The translations under genes and the position numbers were made by a program. The notes beneath the pieces were generated by a model that was given only the letters and a program-made list of their open reading frames with translations, ran no database searches and was not told the origin of the DNA. A stretch of DNA of 64,000 nt from JASLDZ01 sp964235945 (GTDB lineage Bacteria; Pseudomonadota; Alphaproteobacteria; Caulobacterales; Caulobacteraceae): the NCBI GenBank assembly GCA_964235945.1, contig CAXSDV010000009.1:15304-79303 (forward strand), in the 5' to 3' direction. Of this stretch, positions 8,288 through 16,187 are shown piece after piece; position 1 is the stretch's first letter; every line of letters begins with the position of its first letter.

Positions 8288-9730
8288 ATGCCTTTCGACC
8301 CCGCCTATAAACCCGACCCGCGCTTCGTGGGCCTGGGGCCCGACTTCTCCGACGCGGTGGCCCCCGCCGCCTTCCCCCGGACGATCCTGCGGCGCTTCGA
8401 CCGCCGAACCGCCGCCACCGTGGGGCTGGGCGCGCTGGACGAGGCGGAGGCGCTGGCCGCCTTCGGCCGTTTCGAGCCGCTGCCCGGCCAGCCGGCGCCC
8501 GCGGCCATGCGCTACCACGGGCACCAGTTCCGCTCCTACAACCCCGACCTCGGGGACGGCCGAGGCTTCCTGTACGCCCAGCTGCGCGCCTCGGACGGGC
8601 GCCTGCTCGACCTGGGGACCAAGGGCACGGGGACGACGCCCTGGTCGCGCGGCGGCGACGGCCGGCTGACGCTGAAGGGCGGCGTGCGCGAGGTGCTGGC
8701 CGCCGCGCTGCTGGAGGCGCTGGGCGTGCCGACCTCCAAGGCGCTGGCCCTGGTCGAGACGGGGGAGTCGCTGATGCGCGGCGACGAGCCCTCGCCCACG
8801 CGCTCGGCGGTGCTCACCCGCCTGTCCTGGAGCCACGTGCGGTTCGGCACCTTCCAGCGCCACGCCTACTTCGGGCGGCGCGACCTTCTGGTGCGGCTCG
8901 TGGACCACGTGGTCGAGCTCTACTATCCGCACCTCCTGCCGCAGGAGGGCGAGGCGCGCGTGGCGGCGCTGCTGGCGGCGGTGGTCGAGCGGTGCGCCCG
9001 GCTCGCGGCGGCGTGGATGGCGGCCGGCTTCGTGCACGGGGTGCTCAACACCGACAACATGAACATCACCGGCGAGAGCTTCGACTACGGCCCCTGGCGC
9101 TTCCTGCCCCACGACGACCCGAACTTCACCGCCGCCTACTTCGATCGCCAGGGGCTCTACAGCTTCGGACGCCAGCCCGACGCGGTGTTCTGGAACCTGC
9201 AGCAGCTCGCCGCCTGCCTGGTGCTGCTGGTGGCGGACCAGGGTCCGATCCTGGACGCGCTCAACGGCTTCGCCGACGCCTACCGCCGGGCGCTGGCGGA
9301 CGCGCTGACGGCGCGCCTGGGCGTGGAGCCCCGGGACGACGAGGCGGACCTCGACCTGGCGGCGGCGACGCTGGCGCTCCTGGCCGAGGGCGCCCCCGCG
9401 CTGCGCTGGGAGCCGCTGTTCTTCGACTGGTTCGGCGGAACCGCGTCCGAAGCGCGCGCGATGGCGGGCCCGCGCGCCGTCCTCTACCAGGGCGCGGCGG
9501 GTCTCGCCTTCCGCCGCGCCCTGGAGGGTTTCGCGCCGCGCGGCGCAGCGGTCCCGACGTCCCCCGTGTTCGACGCCGCCGAGCCGGAGGAGCTGCTATA
9601 CGACGAGGTCGAGGCGTTGTGGGCCGCGATAGCCGAGCGGGACGACTGGGGCCCGCTCGACGCCAAGCTCGGGCGCATCGAGGCGGCGCGCCTGGCTTAT
9701 GGGCTGTCAGGAACCCCCTTCGAAAGCTGA
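8288..9730 (+). CDS. SelO/YdiU-family protein adenylyltransferase
   Basis: A 480-aa pseudokinase-fold protein of the SelO family, which transfers AMP from ATP to protein hydroxyl groups and is linked to oxidative stress responses. Family signatures are clear: RYHGHQFRSYNPDLGDGRG, KGTGTTPWSRGGDGRLTLKG, REVLAAALLEALGVPT, and the metal/ATP site VHGVLNTDNMNITGESFDYG with PWRFLP following. Compared with the longer E. coli-type SelO it is short at the C-terminus. I do not see the usual NPxxxPRN-like block or a terminal Cys motif, and the protein ends GTPFES. It is a single gene, divergent from nhaA, with dps following in the same direction after 60 bases. Confidence 0.9.
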   Translation: MPFDPAYKPDPRFVGLGPDFSDAVAPAAFPRTILRRFDRRTAATVGLGALDEAEALAAFGRFEPLPGQPAPAAMRYHGHQFRSYNPDLGDGRGFLYAQLRASDGRLLDLGTKGTGTTPWSRGGDGRLTLKGGVREVLAAALLEALGVPTSKALALVETGESLMRGDEPSPTRSAVLTRLSWSHVRFGTFQRHAYFGRRDLLVRLVDHVVELYYPHLLPQEGEARVAALLAAVVERCARLAAAWMAAGFVHGVLNTDNMNITGESFDYGPWRFLPHDDPNFTAAYFDRQGLYSFGRQPDAVFWNLQQLAACLVLLVADQGPILDALNGFADAYRRALADALTARLGVEPRDDEADLDLAAATLALLAEGAPALRWEPLFFDWFGGTASEARAMAGPRAVLYQGAAGLAFRRALEGFAPRGAAVPTSPVFDAAEPEELLYDEVEALWAAIAERDDWGPLDAKLGRIEAARLAYGLSGTPFES

Positions 9731-9790
9731 CGTTTTCCTTCGCGAACCCCACCACATCGCGCGGGCGAGAGCCTGCGACCGGAGACCGCC

Positions 9791-10396
9791 ATGGCCAAGG
9801 ACGTCGACGAAGCTCAGCCGCAGTACCACACCGACTGGCGCACCATCCAAGAGTTCGGCACGCTGAAGGACCTGCCGTTGGCGCTGGAGGCCAACGCGCG
9901 CAGCCGCAGCGTGGGCGCGCTGAACCAGATACTCGCCGACACCATGACCCTGCGCGACCTGTACAAGAAGGCGCACTGGCAGGTCTCGGGCGCGACCTTC
10001 TACGCGCTGCACCTTCTCCTGGACAAGCATTACGAGGAGCAGGCGGAGGCGGTGGACAAGATCGCCGAGCGCATCATGTCCCTGGGCGGCATCTCCTACG
10101 CCACGCCCTGGGACGTGGCGGAGGCCACCCACCTGCAGCGCCCGCCCAAGGGCCGCGAGGACGTGCCGTCCAACATCTCGCGCCTGCTCGAGGCGCACAG
10201 GAAGTGCCTCGCCTACATGCGCCCGGCGGCGGCGGACGCGGCCGAGTACGGCGACGACGGCACCAACGACCTGATCGTGTCCGACCTGATCCGCACCCAC
10301 GAGCCCCAGGTCTGGTTCCTGGCCGAGCACTTGGCCGCCACGCCGCTCCTGCCCGAGCAGAGCCTGGAGGCGGGCAACCAGCCCCCCGTGCGCTGA
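9791..10396 (+). CDS. dps: Dps-family ferritin-like DNA-protection protein
   Basis: Predicted dodecameric mini-ferritin that oxidises and stores Fe2+ using H2O2 and shields DNA in stress. The 201-aa product has the Dps ferroxidase signature within residues 57-95, KKAHWQVSGATFYALHLLLD followed by KHYEEQAEAVD, giving His62, His74, Asp78 and Glu82 as likely iron ligands at the subunit interface. It is somewhat longer than E. coli Dps (167 aa), with extra residues at both ends. GGAG precedes the ATG. A perfect 13-bp hairpin begins 10 bases after the stop. Placed after a SelO-like stress protein, it fits an oxidative-stress context, though no regulator site was recognised. Confidence 0.9.
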   Translation: MAKDVDEAQPQYHTDWRTIQEFGTLKDLPLALEANARSRSVGALNQILADTMTLRDLYKKAHWQVSGATFYALHLLLDKHYEEQAEAVDKIAERIMSLGGISYATPWDVAEATHLQRPPKGREDVPSNISRLLEAHRKCLAYMRPAAADAAEYGDDGTNDLIVSDLIRTHEPQVWFLAEHLAATPLLPEQSLEAGNQPPVR

Positions 10397-10406
10397 GGCG
10401 CGCTGA

Positions 10407-10439
10407 AGGCTCGCCCGGCTATGACCGCCGGGCGAGCCT
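10407..10439. terminator. Bidirectional terminator hairpin between dps and the OPT gene
   Basis: Perfect 13-bp inverted repeat, AGGCTCGCCCGGC (10407-10419) and GCCGGGCGAGCCT (10427-10439), with a 7-base loop. It lies between convergent genes, and its right arm overlaps the last codons and stop of the OPT transporter gene. No long T-tract follows on either strand. Confidence 0.65.
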
Positions 10440-12401
10440 CGCGGCGTAGGCGTAGACCGCCAGGGGCACGCCGAAGAAGGCGAGCAGCGCCAGCCAGGCG
10501 GACGGGGTGGCGAAGCCCTCGCCCACCACCGCCAGCGGCTCCCCCTTGCCGGTGGCGGTGATCAGCAGGGCGATGAACACTTGAAAGATGCTCTCGCCGA
10601 CGATCAGTCCCGAAGCCGCCAGCACGCCGAAGCGTTTGATCCTTTCACCCACTTCGCCGCCCAGCCGGTCGGCGCGGCGGTCGAACAGCCAGCCGAGCAG
10701 TGCGCCGGCGATCACCGGCGTGGTGATGGCGGACGGCAAGTAGATGGCCAGCGCCACCGCCAGCGGCGGCAGGGACAGGCGGGCGGTGGTCCGCCGCAGG
10801 GTCTCGTCCGCCGCCACCAGCACCGCGCCCACCGCCACGCCGATTCCCAGCAGCGTCCAGTCCAGGCTGCCCTCCACCACGCCGCGCGCCAGGGTGGACA
10901 TCAGGTTGGCCTGGGGGGCGGGCAGGGGGGTGCTGGCGATGGCGTGGTTGTTCGCGCCCACGAAGCCGAAGGCGTGGTTCATCAGGTCCAGGATGGGCGG
11001 GATCACCGCCGCCCCCGCCAGCACCCCGACCAGTAGCGCCACCTGCTGGCGCCAGGGCGTGGCGTCCACCAATTGCCCGGTCTTGAGGTCCTGCAGGTTG
11101 TCGTTGGCGATGGTGGCCACGCACAGCAGGATGGAGGTCACGAACAGGATGAAGGCGGTCAGGGCGTGGGCGGCGTCGGGCGACAGCGATCGCCCCGCCA
11201 ACCCGCTCAGCACGGTGGCCGCGCCCAGCACCGACAGGATGGCGAGGCCCGAGACCGGGCTGTTGGACGAGCCGATCAACCCGGCCATGTAGCCGCACAC
11301 CGCCGCCACCAGGAAACCGGCCAGGGCGATGTAGAGCACCCCCGCGGCCACCAGCGGGAGCATGGCGGGGCCGAGCGCGGTGCCGTGCAGGAACACCGCC
11401 AGCAGCACGGCCATGGGCGGCAGGGTCGCCAGGGTGATCAGCCCCACCACGGGCAAGGGCAGGTCGCGCTCCTGCCGCGCCACTTCGGACCCGTCGCCGC
11501 GCGACATGGCGCGCGAGGCCCGCAGCGCCGAGGCGAGCCCGCGGCCGACCGGCACGGCCAGCTTGCCGAGCGTCCAGACGGAGGCGGCCCCGATGGCGCC
11601 CGCCCCGATCAGCCGCACCTTCTTGCTCCAGATCGCCGACGCGACCTGCGAGGCGGAGCCCACGACCTCCGGGTGGAGGTGGACGAGCCAGGGCGTGGCC
11701 ACACCCCAGGTCAGCACCAGCCCTACCACGAAGGCGAGCCCCACCGCCGGCCCCACCAGGTGGCCCACGCCGAACAGGGCCAGCGACATGGAGCCTCCCA
11801 GCCCCGTGGCGGTGGTGCGCGTCGGCCGCACGTAGGCCCCGACCTCGGCGGCGAACAGCTTGGTCGCCACCACCAGCGCGGTGGCGGCCGAGGCGAGGCT
11901 GGACACCAGGAGCGTCATCGCGCCCGCGCCGCCCTCCGACGATCCGCCCTGCTCGGGCGAGGCGGCCATGCGCAGCACCTCGGCGGCCGCGACGCCCTCG
12001 GGGTAGGGCAGGGGCGAGTCGGTCACGAGCGCCCGGCGCAGGGGGATGGTGTAGGTCACGCCCAGCACGCCCCCGAGCGCGCACACGCCGAAGGTCGCCC
12101 AGAACGGGAAGCCCGACCACCAGCCGACCATGACCAGCCCCGGCAGCACGAAGATCACCGACGACAGGGTGCCGGCGGCCGAGGCCACCGTTTGCACGAT
12201 GTTGTTCTCCCAGATGGTCGAGCCCTTGAAGAGCTTGAGCACCGCCATGGAGATCACCGCGGCGGGGATGGAAGAGGCGAAGGTCAGCCCCACCCGCAGG
12301 CCCAGGTAGACGTTGGCCGCGGTGAAAACGGTGGTGATCAGCGCGCCCAGGACGAGGCCGCGCAGGGTGAGCTCGACGCGGGCGTCGCGCGGTGTGGGCA
12401 T
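10419..12401 (-). CDS. OPT-family oligopeptide/metal-chelate transporter
   Basis: A 660-aa, very hydrophobic protein with about 15-16 membrane segments, typical of the OPT superfamily. These secondary transporters import small peptides or metal-chelate compounds with protons. Family-like features include the N-terminal ELTLRGLVLGALITTVFTAA with NVYLGLRVGLTFASSIPAAV just after it, an ENNIVQTVASAAGTLSS block, SNSPVSGLAILSVL, and a C-terminal VIAGALLGW segment. Substrate cannot be deduced. The start is ATG at 12401. A GC-rich hairpin separates it from the M61 peptidase gene upstream on the same strand, so it is likely its own unit. Confidence 0.9.
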   Translation of the reverse strand: MPTPRDARVELTLRGLVLGALITTVFTAANVYLGLRVGLTFASSIPAAVISMAVLKLFKGSTIWENNIVQTVASAAGTLSSVIFVLPGLVMVGWWSGFPFWATFGVCALGGVLGVTYTIPLRRALVTDSPLPYPEGVAAAEVLRMAASPEQGGSSEGGAGAMTLLVSSLASAATALVVATKLFAAEVGAYVRPTRTTATGLGGSMSLALFGVGHLVGPAVGLAFVVGLVLTWGVATPWLVHLHPEVVGSASQVASAIWSKKVRLIGAGAIGAASVWTLGKLAVPVGRGLASALRASRAMSRGDGSEVARQERDLPLPVVGLITLATLPPMAVLLAVFLHGTALGPAMLPLVAAGVLYIALAGFLVAAVCGYMAGLIGSSNSPVSGLAILSVLGAATVLSGLAGRSLSPDAAHALTAFILFVTSILLCVATIANDNLQDLKTGQLVDATPWRQQVALLVGVLAGAAVIPPILDLMNHAFGFVGANNHAIASTPLPAPQANLMSTLARGVVEGSLDWTLLGIGVAVGAVLVAADETLRRTTARLSLPPLAVALAIYLPSAITTPVIAGALLGWLFDRRADRLGGEVGERIKRFGVLAASGLIVGESIFQVFIALLITATGKGEPLAVVGEGFATPSAWLALLAFFGVPLAVYAYAARLARRS

Positions 12402-12526
12402 GGACGGGTCCCCGGCGCCCGGGGGCGCGATCCTCCAGGGCTAACGGTCAAGCCCGCTGCGGTAAAGCCGTCGGCCCTGCGGCGCCTTACCGGGCCGGGC
12501 CGGTGCCGGGCGCGTGCGGACGAGAG

Positions 12527-12559
12527 GGGCCCCGCCCCGGCGCGCGGCCGGAGCGGGGC
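12527..12559 (-). terminator. GC-rich hairpin downstream of the M61 peptidase gene
   Basis: Arms GGCCCCGCCCCGGC (12527-12540) and GCCGGAGCGGGGCC (12546-12559) pair with one mismatch in 14, with a 5-base loop. It lies a few bases past the peptidase stop and before the OPT gene on the same strand, which fits an intrinsic-like terminator without a T-tract. Confidence 0.5.
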
Positions 12560-12565
12560 CGGGCG

Positions 12566-14485
12566 TCACTTCTTCTCGGCGTAGATCGCGTCCAGCGAGG
12601 CCGCGCCCTTGGCCACCTTCTCCAGGTGCGGGTAGCGCAGCCCGCCGTGGTAGTCGATCTTCACCGTGCGGAAGCGGTCCTGGGACTTGACCAGGAGCTC
12701 GATGGGCGCGGCGCCCGTCTTGGCCGCGGTGACCGCCGCCTTGAGCACGTCGCCGTCGTAGGCCGTGCCGTTCACCGCCACGACCTGCACGCCCGTGGCC
12801 AGCCCCGCCTTGAAGGCCGGGCCGTCCCACAGCACGTCGCCCAGCGTGGCTTCCTTGCCGACGGTCAGGCCCAGCGAGTAGGTGAGGTCCACGTACTTGC
12901 GCTGGCTTTCCGCCTGCTTCCAGATCTCCGAGGGCGTGTCGGTGTAGACCAGGGCGTAGCCGCCGCGCTTGATCCCGTCGAGCGGAGCGCCCGGGCCGTG
13001 GCCGTAGAGGCGGGTGTTCAGGAAGGTCGCCCAGTCGTAGGGCGTGACGCCGTTGAGCGTGTTCACCACGTCGTCGAAGGTGTAGGTCTTGACGATGTAG
13101 CTGCCGTTGTTCACGCCGAAGAAGGCGCGGGCGAAGTCGTCCAGGCTCTTCTTGCCGCCGGTGCGTTCACGGATCAGCGTGTCGGCGTCGAGCCAGATGA
13201 GCTGACCCTCGGAGTAGTAGTCCTCCGACCGCTGCCAGGAGCGCCAGGGTTCGGGCCGGCGGTTGGCGATGATCGGATCGTTGACCGTGTCCTGCATCTG
13301 GCGCCAGGCGCGGCCGACCCGGACATCATAGGTGGCGGCGGTGGAGGCCATCTCGTCCAAGAACTCCTGGCGGTTCCACAGGCCCGCGCGGGCGGCCAGG
13401 ATGTAGCCCCAGTACTGGGTCTGGCCCTCGTACACCCACATCAAGCTGTCGCGCATGGGCACGTTGAAGTTGGGCGTGTACAGGTCGGCGGCGCGCCGGA
13501 ACTTGCCGTTCCACGAGTGGGTGTACTCGTGCGCCAACAGGTCGCGCCCGCCCGGCGTCTTGTCCCACTCGGTGAAATAGTTGGCCCCGCGACCGTCCTC
13601 GCTGGACCGGTGGTGCTCCAGGCCGATGCCGCCCATCTTCTCCGACAGGGAGAGCAGGAAGTCGTAATGGTCGTAATGATGCGACCCGTACAACTTATAG
13701 GCTTGTTGGATGAGATTGCGGTGTATGCGCAGTTGTTCGGGCGAGACCACGAGCTGTTCAGGCTTGTCGGCCACCATGTCGAGGTGGACGGGCGCGATCC
13801 CGCCGGGGTCGAGGTCCAGCCGCTGGAAGTAGCGGCCCGCCATGATCGGCGAGTCGACCAGAGTGTTCAGCGGCACGGGCTTGAAGCTGGTCACGCCGGC
13901 CACCGCCGGGCCGGTCGGCTCCAGCGCGGTGCCCACGCCCCAGCCCTCGGCGAAGCGCACGCTGGGCTCGACGGTGATGTCGCGCGAATAGTAGCCCGCC
14001 GGGTAGAGCACCACGGTGTTCCACTCGAGGTTGACCATGTCGGGCGTCACCTCGACCCGGCCCTGGTTGGGGGCGGTGGGCGACAGGTGCTGGAACTCGA
14101 GCTCGATCGCGGTGACGCCCGCGGGCACGTCGATGTGGAAAGCGGTCATCTCGACGGGATCGCGCCGCCACTCGAGGCGCTGGCCGCCGGCGTGGACGAT
14201 CAGGCCCGCGAACAGGTCGATGGGGCCGGACGGCGAGTGATTGCCGGGCAGCCACTTGGGAAACAGCAGCGTCATCGGTCCCGGCTTGGCGACGGGCACC
14301 GTCTCGCGCACGCGGAAGATGCGGTGGTCGGTGTCGGTGGCGTCCACCATCAGGCGGATCGCGCCCGGATAGGCCTGGTCGCGCGGAGCCTCGATGGGCG
14401 GGGTGGGCGGCGCGGGTTCGGGCTGGACGACGGCGCCCGGCGCGCCCTGCAGGGCGGCCAGGAGGGCGAGGGCGGCGATGGGCAA
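12566..14485 (-). CDS. Secreted M61-family (glycyl aminopeptidase) metalloprotease with PDZ domain
   Basis: A 639-aa zinc aminopeptidase of the gluzincin clan. A signal peptide is likely (MPIAALALLAALQGAPGAVV), so it should act in the periplasm. The zinc site is intact: His319-Glu320-Tyr-Thr-His323 (HEYTH) and the third ligand Glu353 in WVYEGQTQYWG. The N-terminal third is the all-beta M61 domain, the middle is the thermolysin-like domain, and the C-terminal 110 residues form a PDZ domain (FKAGLATGVQVVAVNGTAY). The family removes Gly or Ala from peptide N-termini; the substrate here is unknown. The gene is separated from both neighbours by at least 90 bases. Confidence 0.9.
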   Translation of the reverse strand: MPIAALALLAALQGAPGAVVQPEPAPPTPPIEAPRDQAYPGAIRLMVDATDTDHRIFRVRETVPVAKPGPMTLLFPKWLPGNHSPSGPIDLFAGLIVHAGGQRLEWRRDPVEMTAFHIDVPAGVTAIELEFQHLSPTAPNQGRVEVTPDMVNLEWNTVVLYPAGYYSRDITVEPSVRFAEGWGVGTALEPTGPAVAGVTSFKPVPLNTLVDSPIMAGRYFQRLDLDPGGIAPVHLDMVADKPEQLVVSPEQLRIHRNLIQQAYKLYGSHHYDHYDFLLSLSEKMGGIGLEHHRSSEDGRGANYFTEWDKTPGGRDLLAHEYTHSWNGKFRRAADLYTPNFNVPMRDSLMWVYEGQTQYWGYILAARAGLWNRQEFLDEMASTAATYDVRVGRAWRQMQDTVNDPIIANRRPEPWRSWQRSEDYYSEGQLIWLDADTLIRERTGGKKSLDDFARAFFGVNNGSYIVKTYTFDDVVNTLNGVTPYDWATFLNTRLYGHGPGAPLDGIKRGGYALVYTDTPSEIWKQAESQRKYVDLTYSLGLTVGKEATLGDVLWDGPAFKAGLATGVQVVAVNGTAYDGDVLKAAVTAAKTGAAPIELLVKSQDRFRTVKIDYHGGLRYPHLEKVAKGAASLDAIYAEKK

Positions 14486-14579
14486 GACGGGGGAACTCCG
14501 ACGAACGCGGCGGGAACGGCGCCGCTCGCGAGTCGGAGCGTAAGCCCCGCCCGCTATTCGTCAAAGGTTATGTGACGTC

Positions 14580-16184
14580 CTAACGATGCGGGCCGACGGG
14601 CTCCGGGTCCGACCCTCCGCCCAGGGCGCGGTAGAGCGTCACCAGGTTGGCCGCGCGGATCAGGCGCGCGCTGATCAGCGTCTGCTGGGCGCCGGCCAGG
14701 TTGAGCTGGGCGGTCAGTGTGTTGAGGAAGGTGTCCGCCCCGCTGGCGTAGCGGGCCTGGGCGAGCTTCAACGAGCCTTGCGTCGCCCCCACCAGCCGCT
14801 CCTGGGAGGCGATCAGCGCGTCCACCGTGCCGCGCTGGGCCAGGGCGTCGGCCACGTCGCGGAAGGCGGTCTGGATCGCCTGCTCGTAGGCGGCCGTGGC
14901 GGCGTCGCGCTGGGCCCGGGTGAAGGAAAGGTTGGCGCGGTTCCTGCCATAGTCGAAGATCGGCAGGCTGAGGTTCGGGCTGAAGCTGTAGGTGCCGGTG
15001 CCCGCCCCGAACAGCTGATTGAGCGAGAGGCTGGTCGTACCGCCCGAGCCGGTGAGCGACAGGGTGGGGAAGAAGGCCGCGCGCGCGGCGCCGATGTCGG
15101 CGTTGTCCGCGCGCAGGATGTGTTCGGCCTGGAGCACGTCCGGCCGGTCGAGCAGCACGGCGGAGCTCAGCCCGGCGGGCGCTTCGGGCTGGGTCAGGAG
15201 CGCGTCGCCCAGCCCGCCCGGCAACAGGTCGGCGGGCACGGGGGCGCCGACCACCAGGGTCAGCGCGTTGAGGTCTTGCGCGCCCTCGGTGAGATAGGTC
15301 TGCACGTTGGAGCGCGCGGTCTCCAACGCCGTCTGCGCCTGCTGCACGTCCAGCAGGGAGGCGATCCCGCCGTTGAAGCGGTCCTGGTTGACCTTGAGCT
15401 GGGCTTCCTCCGCCTTGACCGTGTCGCGCTCGGTCTTCAGGCGCTGGGTGTCGGCCGCCAGGGTCAGGTAGTCGGTGGCCACCTCGGCGACGATGCTGAT
15501 CTGGGTGGCGCGGCGGCCCTCGCGGGTGGCGAGGTATTGCTCATAGGCCGCCTTGGTCAGGCTGCGCACGCGGCCGAACAGGTCCAGCTCGTAGTCGGTG
15601 AAGCCGAGGTCGGCGTCGTAGATGCGGTAGGAGCCGGCGATCCCGGTCGTGCCGATCCCGCCGCCCAGGCCGCCCCCTCCGGTGACCACCCCGCCGGTCC
15701 CGCCCGTGCCGGTTCCCGTGCCGCCGACGCTCGTCCCGCCGGCGCCCGTGCCGCCGGCGCCCGTAGACGCTCCGCCGGTGGAGGTGCCCGCTCCCGTGCC
15801 CGTCGCCGCCGAGCCTGAGATCCCGTAGCTGGACGAGCGGCCCGTGGTGAAGCCCGCGCCGGCGTTGACCGTCGGCAGAAGGTCGGCGCGCTGCACCCGG
15901 TACTGGGCGCGCGCCTCCACGATCTGCAGGGCGGCGGTGCGCAGGTCGCGGTTTTCGCGCAGGGCCAGGGCCAGCACCTGCTTCAGCTTGGGGTCGACGA
16001 AGAAGTCTCCCCAGGCGATGCGGGCGGTGGCCGCCCCGTCGCCGGCGGCCGGAGCGTAGGCCTCGCCCGTGGGGAAGGCGGGCGTCACCGGCGGGGCGGG
16101 ACGCTGGTACTTGGGCTCCAGCGTCAGGCAGCCGGCGAGCGCGGTGGCGGCGAGGAGGACGGGAAGGACACGGAGGGCGCGCAC
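14580..16184 (-). CDS. RND efflux outer membrane factor (NodT/OprM type lipoprotein)
   Basis: A 534-aa TolC-superfamily outer membrane channel that completes the tripartite pump encoded just upstream. The lipobox LAGC at residues 16-19 predicts a lipoprotein anchored through Cys19. The two repeated OMF halves are visible; the first ends with YELDLFGRVRSLTKAAYEQY and the second carries LFGAGTGTYSFSPNLSLPIF. Residues about 121-184, just before the YELDLFGR strand, are unusual: a Gly/Thr/Ser-rich stretch of about 60 residues where relatives have a short loop. It starts 3 bases after the pump gene stop, so it is certainly cotranscribed. Confidence 0.92.
   Translation of the reverse strand: MRALRVLPVLLAATALAGCLTLEPKYQRPAPPVTPAFPTGEAYAPAAGDGAATARIAWGDFFVDPKLKQVLALALRENRDLRTAALQIVEARAQYRVQRADLLPTVNAGAGFTTGRSSSYGISGSAATGTGAGTSTGGASTGAGGTGAGGTSVGGTGTGTGGTGGVVTGGGGLGGGIGTTGIAGSYRIYDADLGFTDYELDLFGRVRSLTKAAYEQYLATREGRRATQISIVAEVATDYLTLAADTQRLKTERDTVKAEEAQLKVNQDRFNGGIASLLDVQQAQTALETARSNVQTYLTEGAQDLNALTLVVGAPVPADLLPGGLGDALLTQPEAPAGLSSAVLLDRPDVLQAEHILRADNADIGAARAAFFPTLSLTGSGGTTSLSLNQLFGAGTGTYSFSPNLSLPIFDYGRNRANLSFTRAQRDAATAAYEQAIQTAFRDVADALAQRGTVDALIASQERLVGATQGSLKLAQARYASGADTFLNTLTAQLNLAGAQQTLISARLIRAANLVTLYRALGGGSDPEPVGPHR
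15633..15824 (-). repeat. Low-complexity Gly/Thr/Ser-coding repeat inside the outer membrane factor gene
   Basis: On the coding strand this segment encodes runs such as TGAGGTGAGGTSVGGTGTGT and GGTGGVVTGGGGLGGGIG. The DNA is a degenerate tandem array of GGCGGCACGG/GGCGCCGGC-like units. It is in frame and sits where the first extracellular beta-barrel loop of the channel is expected. It could expand or contract by slippage. Confidence 0.7.
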
Positions 16185-16187
16185 GGG

